Source: Brooklawnia cerclae (GTDB lineage: Bacteria > Actinomycetota > Actinomycetes > Propionibacteriales > Propionibacteriaceae). Taken from it: 64,000 bases of DNA. The notes under the pieces are model-generated. The model saw only the letters and a list, made by a program, of their open reading frames with translations, did no database searches and was not told the origin of the DNA. The stretch covers positions 2,666,001 to 2,730,000 of the forward strand of contig NZ_JAAMOZ010000001.1 in assembly GCF_011758645.1 (NCBI RefSeq). The letters are read 5' to 3'. The position numbers and the translations under genes were made by a program. Of this stretch, positions 20,638 to 30,109 are shown piece by piece; the stretch's first letter is position 1, and each line of letters begins with the position of its first letter.

Positions 20638-20680
20638 CCATTCATTTTCGTGGATCAAGAATCCGCATGAAAATAAATGG
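20638..20680. promoter_or_regulatory. AT-rich inverted repeat in the activase/peptide importer divergent region
   Basis: Arms 20638-20652 (CCATTCATTTTCGTG) and 20666-20680 are complementary at 13 of 15 positions around a 13-bp spacer. It lies about 100 bp upstream of the activase start and about 310 bp upstream of the transporter. The rest of 20543-20986 shows no gene. This is a candidate operator for both divergent operons. Confidence 0.55.
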
Positions 20681-20986
20681 CGCGGCGATCCTGTGGTAAT
20701 GGCAGAGTTTCCCCTTCCAACCCTTTTCGCAATCCGTCCCATCCCGGTCGTACCCGCCGGAGTCGCGACCACAATCATCGCGCCATCGGACGCGACACAA
20801 GCAATTTTCGTCCGGCGGACGACGATTCCCCTATTCGCATCATTGGCCCGTTAGGTGATCCTTTTCTCGCGCATCAGGAAGCGCCGAGAACTCGATTGCA
20901 CCGTTGACGCACTGGCACCTAACCTCCTTCCAGACGACGCGTCCCAGAGCACCATTCCGATAAAGAAACGAAGACCGAGGACGAGC

Positions 20987-22618
20987 ATGAGCCGATCCAG
21001 AAGGCGGCGCCTGGCACTGCTGGCGCTGAGCACCACCACCGCGATCTCCCTGACAGCGCTCACCGGCTGCGCGAGTGGGACCACGGACAACGAGGGCCAG
21101 GCCTCCGCGTCCCCGACGGCCGGGGGCAACCTGACGTACGCCATTTCCAGCGACGCGCACTGCGTCGACCCCCAGCAGGTCGGCAACAACGACGCGATCG
21201 CCTCCGCTCGCCAGACGGTGGCCTCGCTCACCGCCCAGGACCCCGACACCGGCGAGATCGTCCCGTGGCTGGCCGCCTACGAGCAGAACGCGGACGCCAC
21301 CGAGTTCACGTTCACGCTCGAGGACGGCCCCACCTACGCCGACGGCACTGCCATCGACGCGGCTTCGGTCAAGACGAACTTCGAACACATCCAGGAACTC
21401 GGAGCCGCCGGCAAGGCCACACTCGGCGGCACCTACCTCAAGGACGTCTCGGCGATCGAGACCCCCGACGAGCGAACCGTCGTGGTGAAGTTCAGCCAGT
21501 CGAACGCGCAGTTCCTGCAGGCCACGTCGACGTTCTCCCTCGGGCTGCTCTCGCCTGCGAGCGCCGAGATCTCGCCCGAAGAGCGTTGCACGGGCGACTT
21601 CGTGGGCTCCGGCCCGTTCAGCGTCGAGTCGTACACGTTCGACTCGGAGATCGTCCTCAAGAAGGTTCCCGGTTACGACTGGGGGCCCTCCACCAACGAC
21701 CACACCGGTGAGGCATACCTCGACACGATCACCGTCAAGGTCATACCCGAGTCGGGCAACCGCACCGGCTCGCTCCAGTCGGGCCAGATCGACGCGACCG
21801 CGGGCATCTCGTCGACCGACCTCCCGCTCTTCGACGGCAACGGCTTCACCAACATCACGCGGTCGAACCCCGGGGTCGTCTACAACCTGTACCCGAACGA
21901 GTCGTCGCCGAAGCTCAGCGACAAGCGCGTCCGCCAGGCACTGTCGAAGGCGATCAACCGTCAGGAGCTCGTCGACACGGTGCTCGGCGCCAACGACAAA
22001 CCGGCGACGGGCGTGCTCGCCTCCACCACGCCGTACTACACCGACTTCAGCGACCTGCTGACCTACGACCCGGACGGCGCGGAGGCCCTGCTCGACGAGG
22101 CCGGATGGACTCTCGGTGCCGACGGCATCCGGGAGAAGGACGGGACCAAGCTGTCGTTCGTCGTGACCTATTGGCAGCCGCCCAAGGAACTCCTCGAGCT
22201 CGTCCAGCAGCAGTGGCGCGAGATCGGTGTCGACCTGCAGCTCAAGTACACCTCGATCGCCGAGGCCACGGAGGTCAACGACGCCAGTGGGGAACACACT
22301 TACGAGCTCTTCTACGGCAACCTCACCAGGGCCGATCCCGACATCATCCGCTCCGTGCTCGCCGCCGACGGACCCGGCAACTACAACCAGCGCGAGACGA
22401 GCGAGGTCGACGAGTGGCTCGCCGAAGCGGCGTCGGTCACCGACCAGGGCGCTCGTCAGGAGGCTGTCGACAAGGCCCAGGAGTTGCTCCTCAGCGACGC
22501 GCACTCGATCCCGACCCATGAGCTCTCGACGACCATCTCGGCGAGCGAGAAGGTACACGACCTGAAGTTCGAGGCGTCCTCACGACTCGACTTCTACGAC
22601 GCCTGGATCGAGCAGTAG
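20987..22618 (+). CDS. Oligopeptide/dipeptide ABC transporter substrate-binding lipoprotein
   Basis: A 543-residue SBP_bac_5 (DppA/OppA-type) lipoprotein. A basic signal sequence ends in the lipobox LTGC with Cys28, so it is anchored outside the membrane. Family features are the AWLP-like opening of lobe 1, FTLEDGPTYADGTAIDAASVK, and DKRVRQALSKAINRQELVD. It captures peptides or similar solutes for the two permeases and the fused ATPase encoded downstream. It is divergent from the activase operon. A hairpin follows the stop, consistent with higher expression of this gene than of the rest of the operon. Confidence 0.88.
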   Translation: MSRSRRRRLALLALSTTTAISLTALTGCASGTTDNEGQASASPTAGGNLTYAISSDAHCVDPQQVGNNDAIASARQTVASLTAQDPDTGEIVPWLAAYEQNADATEFTFTLEDGPTYADGTAIDAASVKTNFEHIQELGAAGKATLGGTYLKDVSAIETPDERTVVVKFSQSNAQFLQATSTFSLGLLSPASAEISPEERCTGDFVGSGPFSVESYTFDSEIVLKKVPGYDWGPSTNDHTGEAYLDTITVKVIPESGNRTGSLQSGQIDATAGISSTDLPLFDGNGFTNITRSNPGVVYNLYPNESSPKLSDKRVRQALSKAINRQELVDTVLGANDKPATGVLASTTPYYTDFSDLLTYDPDGAEALLDEAGWTLGADGIREKDGTKLSFVVTYWQPPKELLELVQQQWREIGVDLQLKYTSIAEATEVNDASGEHTYELFYGNLTRADPDIIRSVLAADGPGNYNQRETSEVDEWLAEAASVTDQGARQEAVDKAQELLLSDAHSIPTHELSTTISASEKVHDLKFEASSRLDFYDAWIEQ

Positions 22619-22625
22619 CACCGCC

Positions 22626-22655
22626 GCCGCGCCTCGGGGAGACCCGGGGCGCGGC
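22626..22655 (+). terminator. Intercistronic GC-rich hairpin after the binding-protein gene
   Basis: GCCGCGCC (22626-22633) pairs with GGCGCGGC (22648-22655), extended inward by TC/GG and GGG/CCC to a 13-bp stem with a GAGA loop. It lies 8 bp after the stop codon and before the permease gene. Such hairpins usually attenuate read-through or stabilise the binding-protein mRNA. Confidence 0.6.
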
Positions 22656-22708
22656 GAACCCGTCCGCAACGAACCGACAACTTACGAACCGGAAGTGGAG
22701 GCGAGTGC

Positions 22709-23656
22709 ATGTTCCGCTACATCGCGACTCGTATCGGCCAGGGAGTCTTCGTGCTCTGGGCGGCGTACACGGTGACCTTCCTCATTCTCTTCCTCCTTCC
22801 CGGCGACGCCGCACAGGTGATGGCCGGCGGCCTGGATTCCGAGACGAGCGCCGAACAGATCGAGGCGCTGCGGCACGAATTCGGCCTCGACCGCCCCCTC
22901 TACGTGCAGTACGTGGTCGCGCTCGGCAAGGCCGTCACGCTGGACTTCGGTGACTCCTTCCGTGACGGTCGCCCGGCCGTCGAACTCGTGGGTTCGGTTC
23001 TGCCCGAGACGCTGAGACTCGCCGCCCTCGCCCTGCCGATCGCGATCGTGTTCGGTGTCGCGCTCGCGCTCGGCAGTGTCTTCAGCCGGCGCCGCTGGGT
23101 ACGCCGGTTCATCTCCTCACTGCCCGCCCTCGGTGTTGCCGTGCCGACGTTCTGGGTAGGCCTGATGCTGCTTCAGCTGTTCTCCTTCCGTCTGAGGGCC
23201 TTCCCGGCGCTCGGCAACGAGGGATTCGCCTCGCTCGTGCTGCCTGCGGTGACGCTTGCGATCCCCACCGGGGCGATCATCGCGCAGCTGCTCTCGAAGA
23301 GCCTGCGGCAGACACTCGGCGAGCCCTACATCCAGATAGTCCGTTCCAAAGGTGCCGGACGCTGGCGGGTCAACTTCGGTCACGCCCTGCGCAACGCGAC
23401 GCTGCCCACGCTGACGATGCTCGGAATCCTCGTCGGGAACCTGCTCGCGGGTGCGACGGTGAGCGAGACCGTGTTCTCGCGCGTCGGCATCGGACGGCTC
23501 ACCGTCACGGCGGTGAACGACCGGGACATCCCGCTCGTGCAGGTGCTCGTGCTCTTCGTCGCGGCAGTCTTCGTGGTCGTGAACCTCGTCGTCGATCTCT
23601 TGTATCCGCTCGTCGACCCGCGCATCCGGGTGTCGGCCGGCCGTGAGCCAAAGTGA
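22709..23656 (+). CDS. Dipeptide/oligopeptide ABC transporter permease (DppB-type)
   Basis: A 315-residue inner-membrane permease with six helices. The opening MFRYIATRIGQGVFVLWAAY, followed by LFLLPGD, is typical of DppB/OppB. The EAA loop that docks the ATPase is around YIQIVRSKGAGRWRVNFGHALRNATLP. It is the second gene of the peptide importer operon. Confidence 0.9.
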   Translation: MFRYIATRIGQGVFVLWAAYTVTFLILFLLPGDAAQVMAGGLDSETSAEQIEALRHEFGLDRPLYVQYVVALGKAVTLDFGDSFRDGRPAVELVGSVLPETLRLAALALPIAIVFGVALALGSVFSRRRWVRRFISSLPALGVAVPTFWVGLMLLQLFSFRLRAFPALGNEGFASLVLPAVTLAIPTGAIIAQLLSKSLRQTLGEPYIQIVRSKGAGRWRVNFGHALRNATLPTLTMLGILVGNLLAGATVSETVFSRVGIGRLTVTAVNDRDIPLVQVLVLFVAAVFVVVNLVVDLLYPLVDPRIRVSAGREPK

Positions 23657-23684
23657 ACGTGACCATCGCGATTGGAGCGGTTTC

Positions 23685-24620
23685 ATGACCGACACCCTCA
23701 ACGGAGTTCTGCCCGAGGCTCCCGCCTCGACCCCCCAGGCCACCGGGCACGCCCGGCTCCTGGGTGATCGTCCCCACGGGCCGGAAGAGTTCAAGGAGGG
23801 TCGCTGGAGGGCGGTCGGACGCCACGCGTTGCATCACCCCGGCGTCGTCCTCGCCTGGCTGGTGCTGTTGCTGGTGATCTCGTGGGCGCTCTTCCCAAGC
23901 TTCTTCACGAGCTGGAGTGGCATCGACGGCGTCCCGGCCGACAAGCTCCAACCGCCGAGTCTCGATCACTGGTTCGGCACTGATCAACTCGGACGCGACC
24001 TCTACGCACGCCTGGTCTACGGGGCGGCCCAGTCGCTGGCGGCGACCGGCGGCGCGGTGCTGGTGGGGCTCGTGCTCGGGGCGTTCTTCGGGCTCCTGGC
24101 GGGGTTCCTGCGCGGCTGGGTGGACGACCTGATCATGCGGATGGTCGACGTGTTGCTCTCGATCCCGTCACTGCTGCTCTCGCTCGCACTGATCACCGCG
24201 CTGGGGTTCGGCACGGTGAACGTCGCCATCGCCGTCGGGCTCGCGTCGGTGGCGAGCTTCGCGAGGATCATGCGCGCCGAGGTGCTACGGGTGAGCAACG
24301 CCGAATACGTCGAGGCCGCCCGAGCGTCCGGCGTGAGCTGGGTCGGCGTCCTCGCACGTCACGTACTGCCGAATGCGACGGGCCCGGTGATCGCGTTGTC
24401 GGCACTCGAGTTCGGGCAGGCCGTGCTCGCGATCTCGGCGCTGAGCTTTCTCGGCTTCGGCGCCCCGCCGCCCGCCCCTGAATGGGGTTCGCTTGTCGCC
24501 GGTGGCCGCGATTTCATCGCCACCGCCTGGTGGCTCGTCACGTTTCCCGGGCTCGTCATCGCGCTCACCGTGCTCGCGGCGAACTACATCTCCCGAAGCC
24601 TCGAGCGAGGAGCAGACTGA
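23685..24620 (+). CDS. Dipeptide/oligopeptide ABC transporter permease (DppC-type)
   Basis: A 311-residue permease of the DppC/OppC type. An N-terminal cytoplasmic stretch of about 50 residues precedes the first helix, followed by the conserved HWFGTDQLGRDLYARLVYGA motif. The EAA loop is YVEAARASGVSWVGVLARHVLPN and the last helices contain FLGFGAPPPAPEWG. ATG 23685 is preferred, with GGAG about 8 bases upstream. A GTG at 23643 would overlap the previous gene by 14 bases. It forms a heterodimer with the preceding permease. Confidence 0.88.
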   Translation: MTDTLNGVLPEAPASTPQATGHARLLGDRPHGPEEFKEGRWRAVGRHALHHPGVVLAWLVLLLVISWALFPSFFTSWSGIDGVPADKLQPPSLDHWFGTDQLGRDLYARLVYGAAQSLAATGGAVLVGLVLGAFFGLLAGFLRGWVDDLIMRMVDVLLSIPSLLLSLALITALGFGTVNVAIAVGLASVASFARIMRAEVLRVSNAEYVEAARASGVSWVGVLARHVLPNATGPVIALSALEFGQAVLAISALSFLGFGAPPPAPEWGSLVAGGRDFIATAWWLVTFPGLVIALTVLAANYISRSLERGAD

Positions 24621-24622
24621 CC

Positions 24623-26446
24623 ATGGCGGAGTTCACCGACAAGGCGGCGCCCACTGCGGCAAGAGACGCCGAGCCCGAGCCCCTGCTGCGGGTCGAGGGC
24701 CTCGATGTCGAGTACTCGATCGCAGGCGGACGACGACACGTGACCGCCGTGCAGGATGCGTCCTTCACCGTCCACGAGGGTGAGGTGGTCGCGATCGTGG
24801 GAGAGTCGGGTTCGGGCAAGACCACGGTCGCCCACACGATCATCAACCTCCTGGCCCCCAACGCACGGGTCGCGCGAGGCGCCGTGCGGTTCGACGGTTC
24901 CGACCTGGCCGACCTGACGCCCGAGGAATGGGAGGGCGTACGAGGCCGGTTCATCTCGCTCATCCCGCAGGATCCGACCGTCTCCCTCGACCCGCTGCAG
25001 ACCGTGGGCAAACAGGTCGCGGAAGTTCTGCGCATCCACCGCATCGCCGACCGTGTGGCCGCCCATGAGCAGGCCGTGAAGCTTCTGGCAGCGGCGGGCG
25101 TCGAACCGGCCGAATCGCGTGCGAGACAGTATCCACACGAGTTCTCGGGAGGGATGCGCCAGCGCGTGCTGATCGCCGCCGCGCTCGCCGCCAACCCCAA
25201 GCTCGTGATCGCCGACGAGCCGACGAGCGCCCTCGACGTCACCGTGCAGCGGCAGATCCTCGACGACATCGCCGAACGCACACGCGCGCTCGGCACGGCC
25301 GTGCTCCTCATCACCCACGATCTCGGGGTCGCCGCGGACCGCGCCGATCGCATCCTGGTCATGCAGCGTGGCAACATCGTGGAACGCGGAACGGCTCGGC
25401 AGGTGCTCACCAGCCCACGCCATCCGTACACGAAAGGCCTGATCGCCGCCGCACCGAGCCTCGGAGCGGTCCCGGAGATCGTCAGCGCTGCCTCGGCGAT
25501 CGTCACCGGCGCGCGTACCGGGAGGCCCGGGCCCGCCGCAAACACCCACGCCGAGCGTGTCGTCGCGGTGCGGGCCGCCATCGACGCCTCGAAAACCGGC
25601 CTCGACCCCGCGAACGGAGCGCCGGGCACCCCTCTTCTCTCGGTGCGCGACCTGGTCAAGGAGTTCCCCATACCCGCAGGCCAGGTAGCAGGCCATGGCC
25701 AGGGACGACGCCGCCGTTTCCGCGCGGTCGACGGCGTGGGGTTCGAACTCCACCGTGGCGAGACACTCGCGCTCGTCGGCGAGTCCGGGTCGGGCAAGAG
25801 CACGACCGCACGGCTCGCACTGCGCCTCGAAAAGCCCGACAGCGGGGCGATCGTCTTCGACGGCACCGACATCACCGGCCTTCACGATCGTGCGCTCAAG
25901 CCGCTCCGGCGCCGCTTCCAGCTCGTCTACCAGAGCCCGTACGCCTCGCTGAACCCGCGCTTCACGCTCGAGGAGATCGTCGCCGAGCCATTACGTGCCT
26001 TCCGCGTCGGGAACCGGTCCGAGCGACGCGATCGGGCGGCCGAGTTGCTCGAGCGGGTCGGGTTGCCGGGCAGTCTGTCTCACAGGCGGCCCGCGGAGCT
26101 GTCCGGGGGGCAGCGACAGCGCGTCGCCATCGCACGCGCGCTCGCGCTGAGCCCCGACGTCGTCGTGCTCGACGAGGCGGTGTCGGCGCTCGACGTCTCG
26201 GTGCAGAGCCAGATCCTCGAACTGCTGGCCGAGATCCAGCGCGCGTACGGGCTCGCGTATCTCTTCATCTCGCACGATCTCGCCGTCGTCGAACGGATCA
26301 GCGACCGAGTGCTCGTGCTGAAGTCGGGACGGATCGTCGAGACCGGCGCGACCCTCGATGTGCTCCGGCATCCCCAGGAGGAGTACACGAAGGAGCTTGT
26401 CGACGCCATTCCCGGCAAGCGCGTCTCCGAATGGCTCACCGTCTGA
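24623..26446 (+). CDS. Fused dipeptide ABC transporter ATPase (DppD-DppF-type tandem)
   Basis: A 607-residue protein with two complete ATPase domains in one chain. The first (about 15-270) has Walker A GESGSGKTT, signature SGGMRQR and Walker B LVIADEPTSALD. The second (about 330-600) has GESGSGKST, LSGGQRQR and VVVLDEAVSALD. Each is followed by an oligopeptide-type C-terminal segment (HPYTKGLIAAAP; PQEEYTKELVDAIP). In the second domain Walker B reads DEA rather than DEP, a known tolerated change. It energises the two preceding permeases. Confidence 0.9.
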   Translation: MAEFTDKAAPTAARDAEPEPLLRVEGLDVEYSIAGGRRHVTAVQDASFTVHEGEVVAIVGESGSGKTTVAHTIINLLAPNARVARGAVRFDGSDLADLTPEEWEGVRGRFISLIPQDPTVSLDPLQTVGKQVAEVLRIHRIADRVAAHEQAVKLLAAAGVEPAESRARQYPHEFSGGMRQRVLIAAALAANPKLVIADEPTSALDVTVQRQILDDIAERTRALGTAVLLITHDLGVAADRADRILVMQRGNIVERGTARQVLTSPRHPYTKGLIAAAPSLGAVPEIVSAASAIVTGARTGRPGPAANTHAERVVAVRAAIDASKTGLDPANGAPGTPLLSVRDLVKEFPIPAGQVAGHGQGRRRRFRAVDGVGFELHRGETLALVGESGSGKSTTARLALRLEKPDSGAIVFDGTDITGLHDRALKPLRRRFQLVYQSPYASLNPRFTLEEIVAEPLRAFRVGNRSERRDRAAELLERVGLPGSLSHRRPAELSGGQRQRVAIARALALSPDVVVLDEAVSALDVSVQSQILELLAEIQRAYGLAYLFISHDLAVVERISDRVLVLKSGRIVETGATLDVLRHPQEEYTKELVDAIPGKRVSEWLTV

Positions 26447-26527
26447 TCCCGCAGGTGATCCCGTCGCGCCGAGGGCCTCACGGTGCTCCGGGAGCGCGCA
26501 ACCCGCCTGAGCCGCGCCCGGCCGTCC

Positions 26528-27379
26528 TCAGTACGTGGTGAGACCGCGGGAGCGGAAGATGGCCCGGGTGTGCTCCACGAGTTCGCCGGAGGGCACCGGG
26601 GTGTCCTGCAGGGCATAGTGCAGACCGAGTTCGGCCCATTTGGACCTGCCGAGCTGGTGGAAGGGCAGCACCTCGACGCGGCTCACCATGTCGAGCCCGG
26701 CGGCGTAGTCGGCGATCGGCTCGATGGTCGCCGGGTCGTCGGTGAGGCCGGGCACCAGGACGAACCGGATCCAGATCTCGATCCCGGCGGCGGACAGGCG
26801 GCGCCCGAAGTCGAGGGTGGGAGCCAGCGCCCGTCCGGTGACCCTGCGGTAGGTGTCCTCGTCCCCGGCCTTCACGTCGAGCAGCACCAGGTCGACGTCG
26901 GCCAGCATGGCCTCGTCCGCATTGCGCCCGAGGAAACCGGAGGTGTCGAGCGCGGTGTGGATGCCCATGGCCGCGGCGCCGCGCAGCACCCGCCGGGCGA
27001 AGGCCGGCTGGGCCAGCACCTCGCCGCCCGACAGCGTGATGCCCCCGTCGGTGGCGGTGAACACCCCGCGGTAGCGACGGATCCGTGCGAGCAGGTCGTC
27101 GGCCCGCACCGGCAGCCCTCGGGCGGCAGACATGGTGTCGGGGTTGTGACAGTACAGGCACCGCAACGGGCAGCCCGCGAGAAAGGTCGTCATGCGGGTG
27201 CCCGGGCCGTCGACGGCGGTCACCAACTCCCAGGAATGCACCATGCCGATCTCACCGGTATGCCGGGCGAGCAGCGCCTCTGTGCGCGTCAACTCGCCGG
27301 CAACCGGGACCCCGCCCAGCCGGACCTCGGGGGAGGCGGGGTCAGCCCGGTTCGGTCGGACGGGTAGCGCGACGCTCAC
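26528..27379 (-). CDS. pflA: Pyruvate formate-lyase activating enzyme (radical SAM)
   Basis: A 283-residue radical SAM enzyme that installs the glycyl radical on PflB. The [4Fe-4S]/SAM motif CPLRCLYC gives Cys70, Cys74 and Cys77. GGITLSGGEVLAQP is the SAM-binding GGE region, and DVKAGDEDTYRRVTG and VLVPGLTDD follow the PflA pattern. Compared with Escherichia coli PflA the N-terminus is about 45 residues longer; translation could begin at a later start such as the Met46 region (GMVHSWELV). It begins one base after the pflB stop, so the two form one operon. Confidence 0.92.
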   Translation of the reverse strand: MSVALPVRPNRADPASPEVRLGGVPVAGELTRTEALLARHTGEIGMVHSWELVTAVDGPGTRMTTFLAGCPLRCLYCHNPDTMSAARGLPVRADDLLARIRRYRGVFTATDGGITLSGGEVLAQPAFARRVLRGAAAMGIHTALDTSGFLGRNADEAMLADVDLVLLDVKAGDEDTYRRVTGRALAPTLDFGRRLSAAGIEIWIRFVLVPGLTDDPATIEPIADYAAGLDMVSRVEVLPFHQLGRSKWAELGLHYALQDTPVPSGELVEHTRAIFRSRGLTTY

Positions 27380-27380
27380 G

Positions 27381-29651
27381 TCAGACGGACTCGTGGAAGG
27401 TTCGCGAGAGTACGTCGAGTTGTTGCTCCCGGGTGAGCTTGACGAAGTTCACCGCGTACCCGGAGACCCGGATGGTGAGCTGCGGGTAGTTCTCCGGGTG
27501 CTCCATGGCATCGAGCAGGGTCTGGCGGTTCAGCACGTTGATGTTGGCGTGGTAGAGCCCCTCCCCCATACCGGCGTCGAGGATGCCGACCAGGTTGGTG
27601 ATCCGCTCCTCGCCGGTCCGCCCCAGTGCCGGTGGGGTGATCGTGTTGGTCAGCGAGATGCCGTCCAGCGCGTCGTCGTAGTCGAGCTTGCCGACGCTCA
27701 TCATGGACGCCAGCATGCCGTGGGTGTCGCGACCGTTCTCCGGGTTCGCACCGGGTGCGAACGGCGTGCCCGCCTCGTGGCCGCAGGGGAACGCCCCGGT
27801 CGCCTTGCCGTAGACCACGTTCGAGGTGATGGTCAGCACCGACTGGGTCGGGACAGCGTCGCGGTACAGCTTGATCGACCGGATCTTGTCCATGACGGTG
27901 CTCACGACCAGTCGCGCGATCTCGTCGGCGCGGTCGTCGTCGTTGCCGTAGAGGGGGAACTCCCCGGTGGTCTCGTACTCGACGACCAGCCCACTGGCGT
28001 CGCGAACCGGCGTGACCTGGGCGTACTTGATCGCGGACAGCGAGTCGGCCACGATCGACAGGCCCGCGATGCCGCAACCCATCGTCCGGACGATCTCGTC
28101 GTCGTGAAGGGCCATCTCCACGGCCTCGTACGCGTACTTGTCGTGGCAGTAGTGGATGATGTTGAGGGCCTCGACGTAGGTCTCGACGGCCCAGGTCAGC
28201 ATCCGGTCGTATGCCGCCCACACGGTGTCGAAGTCGAGCGGGCCGTCACCGGTGACCGGCTCGAAGCCCTGGGCGATCTGCTTGCCGCTCATCTCGTCGC
28301 GGCCGCCGTTGATCGCGTACAGCAGGGTCTTGGCGGCGTTGAGCCGGGCGCCGAAGAACTGCATCTGCTTGCCGACCGCCATCGGGGACACGCAGCAGGC
28401 GATCGCGGTGTCGTCGCCCCAGTGGCTGCGGATCTCCGCGTCCGACTCGTACTGGATCGCCGAGGTCTCGATCGAGATCTGGGCGCAGAACTCCTTGTAA
28501 CCGGCAGGCAGGCCGGCGTCCCAGTAGATCGTGATGTTGGGCTCGGGTGCTGGGCCGAGGTTGCGCAGGGTCTGGAGCAGCCTGAAGGACGTCTTGGTGA
28601 CCAGGGTGCGCCCGTCGTCGGCGAAACCGCCGTCCGACCAGGTGGCCCAGTAGGGGTCGCCGGAGAAGATCTGGTCGTAGTCGACGGTGCGCAGGAAGCG
28701 GACGATACGCAGCTTGGTCACCAGCGCATCGACGACCTCCTGGGCCTCGGACTCGGTGATCAGCCCGGCGGCGAGGTCGCGCTCGGCGTAGACGTCGAAG
28801 AAACCCGACAGCCGCCCGATGCTCATCGCGGCGCCGTCCTGACTCTTCACGGACGCGAGGTAGGCGAAGTAGGTCCACTGCACTGCCTCGACGAAGTCGG
28901 CGGCCGGGCGCGACAGGTCGTAGCCGTACTGCTCGCCCAGGTTCTTCAGCTTGCCGAGCGCCTTGATCTGCTCGGCGTGCTCCTCCCGGTAGCGTGCCCA
29001 GTTCTCGCTGAACGGCTGGTCGACGACCGCGTCCATCTCGCGGCGCTTGTCGGCGATCAGCCGGTCGACGCCGTAGAGCGCCACCCGGCGGTAGTCACCG
29101 ATGATGCGACCGCGGCCGTAGGCATCGGGCAAACCGGTGACGACGTGCGCACTGCGCGCCGCGCGGATGCGCGGGGTGTAGATGTCGAAGACCGCCTCGT
29201 TGTGGGTCTTGCGGTACTTGGTGTAGATCTCCTTGACCCGGGCATCGGGTTCCATCCCGGCCTCACGGGTCGCGGTCTCGACCATCCGCCAGCCACCCGC
29301 CGGCATCATGGGACGCTTCAGCGGCACGTCGGTCTGCAGGCCGACGACGACGTCGTCCGCCTCGCAGATGTAGCCGGGGTCGAAGGCGTCCACATCGGCC
29401 GGGATGTGGGTCTCGACGTCGTAGACCCGGCGCTCGCGCTCAACCGACAGGTAGTCACGCTGAAGGGTCTGCCAGACCTCCAGGGTCTTGTCGGTCGGCC
29501 CGGCCAGGAACGACGCGTCCCCGTCGTACGGGGTGAAGTTTCGCAGAATGAAGTCCCGGACATCTATCCGATCCACCCAGGCACCCGGCTCGAAGCCCTC
29601 CCAGGGGTCCTCACGGCCAAGCGAGACGCGGTCTGTGACCTCAGCGGTCAT
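27381..29651 (-). CDS. pflB: Pyruvate formate-lyase (formate C-acetyltransferase)
   Basis: A 756-residue glycyl-radical enzyme that splits pyruvate with CoA into acetyl-CoA and formate under anoxic conditions. The catalytic pair Cys419-Cys420 lies in [11 protein letters not shown] and the radical Gly731 in RVSGYAV near the C-terminus. Length and ends ([19 protein letters not shown] at the start; [20 protein letters not shown] at the end) match true PFL rather than a diol dehydratase or choline lyase. Followed directly by pflA. An iron box 128 bp upstream of the start suggests iron-dependent control. Confidence 0.96.
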   Translation of the reverse strand: MTAEVTDRVSLGREDPWEGFEPGAWVDRIDVRDFILRNFTPYDGDASFLAGPTDKTLEVWQTLQRDYLSVERERRVYDVETHIPADVDAFDPGYICEADDVVVGLQTDVPLKRPMMPAGGWRMVETATREAGMEPDARVKEIYTKYRKTHNEAVFDIYTPRIRAARSAHVVTGLPDAYGRGRIIGDYRRVALYGVDRLIADKRREMDAVVDQPFSENWARYREEHAEQIKALGKLKNLGEQYGYDLSRPAADFVEAVQWTYFAYLASVKSQDGAAMSIGRLSGFFDVYAERDLAAGLITESEAQEVVDALVTKLRIVRFLRTVDYDQIFSGDPYWATWSDGGFADDGRTLVTKTSFRLLQTLRNLGPAPEPNITIYWDAGLPAGYKEFCAQISIETSAIQYESDAEIRSHWGDDTAIACCVSPMAVGKQMQFFGARLNAAKTLLYAINGGRDEMSGKQIAQGFEPVTGDGPLDFDTVWAAYDRMLTWAVETYVEALNIIHYCHDKYAYEAVEMALHDDEIVRTMGCGIAGLSIVADSLSAIKYAQVTPVRDASGLVVEYETTGEFPLYGNDDDRADEIARLVVSTVMDKIRSIKLYRDAVPTQSVLTITSNVVYGKATGAFPCGHEAGTPFAPGANPENGRDTHGMLASMMSVGKLDYDDALDGISLTNTITPPALGRTGEERITNLVGILDAGMGEGLYHANINVLNRQTLLDAMEHPENYPQLTIRVSGYAVNFVKLTREQQLDVLSRTFHESV

Positions 29652-29778
29652 GCTCTCTCCTTCGTGGGTACGTCACGACTTCCGCGGCGCGATCCTATCG
29701 GGACGCTGCCCACGTTCCCGACCACGTGCGCCGCGCTGGACATGGCGAGCAGGCCCCACTCGATGTGAAGTTCGAACT

Positions 29779-29797
29779 TGAGGTTAGGCTAACCTAA
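29779..29797. promoter_or_regulatory. DtxR/IdeR-type iron box upstream of pflB
   Basis: TGAGGTTAGGCTAACCTAA matches the recalled DtxR/IdeR consensus TWAGGTWAGSCTWACCTWA at 18 of 19 positions. It lies 128 bp upstream of the pflB start. No other gene start is nearby: the flanking feature on the other side is the 3' end of an antitoxin remnant. Binding by an iron-sensing repressor at the pfl promoter is therefore the natural reading. Confidence 0.8.
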
Positions 29798-29872
29798 ATA
29801 AACGACCTCATCCAATCGCGCGGTCAGGGCGTGAGACGCCGGGTCGCGACCGCGAAGCCACGAGAGGCCGCG

Positions 29873-30052
29873 CTAGCCGCGATCTATCCGTCCGCCGTCG
29901 GCAGAGGCCGCCCTGCGGCACGAGCGGCGACAGCCATCTCCGCATATCTCCCGCACCTCCGCCTCGGTGCTGCGTCCATGCTCGGCCGCTTGCACCCGCA
30001 AAGCACGGTGCACTTCGTCAGGAACGTTTCGCACTGTCAGAACCGCCATCAT
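29873..30052 (-). pseudogene. FitA/VapB-type ribbon-helix-helix antitoxin remnant
   Basis: A 59-codon minus-strand frame with a strong ribosome site (CGAGGAGGCG) before ATGATG. It begins MMAVLTVRNVPDEVHRALRV and continues to AAEHGRSTEAEVREI, the ribbon-helix-helix DNA-binding half of FitA/StbC/VapB antitoxins. After VREI the frame turns into Cys/Arg-rich sequence. The neighbouring frame reads AVAARAAGRPLPTADG and stops, which suggests a small frameshift. No PIN-domain toxin follows downstream, where one would be expected. It is probably a decaying orphan antitoxin; a short functional regulator is less likely. It lies 57 bp after the M20 peptidase stop. Confidence 0.65.
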
Positions 30053-30109
30053 CGCCTCCTCGAATCAGCAATGACAGCCTTTTCATCTGATTGCAGTCAT
30101 GACCGGTCC

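Noticed and set aside
20987-26446. Nickel or siderophore importer instead of a peptide importer
   Set aside because: The fused ATPase and DppB/DppC-type permeases fit peptide systems best; no nickel-site His pattern or siderophore genes were seen, though the exact substrate stays open.
27381-29651. Glycerol dehydratase or choline TMA-lyase type glycyl-radical enzyme
   Set aside because: The adjacent Cys-Cys pair (419-420) and overall length are specific to pyruvate formate-lyase.
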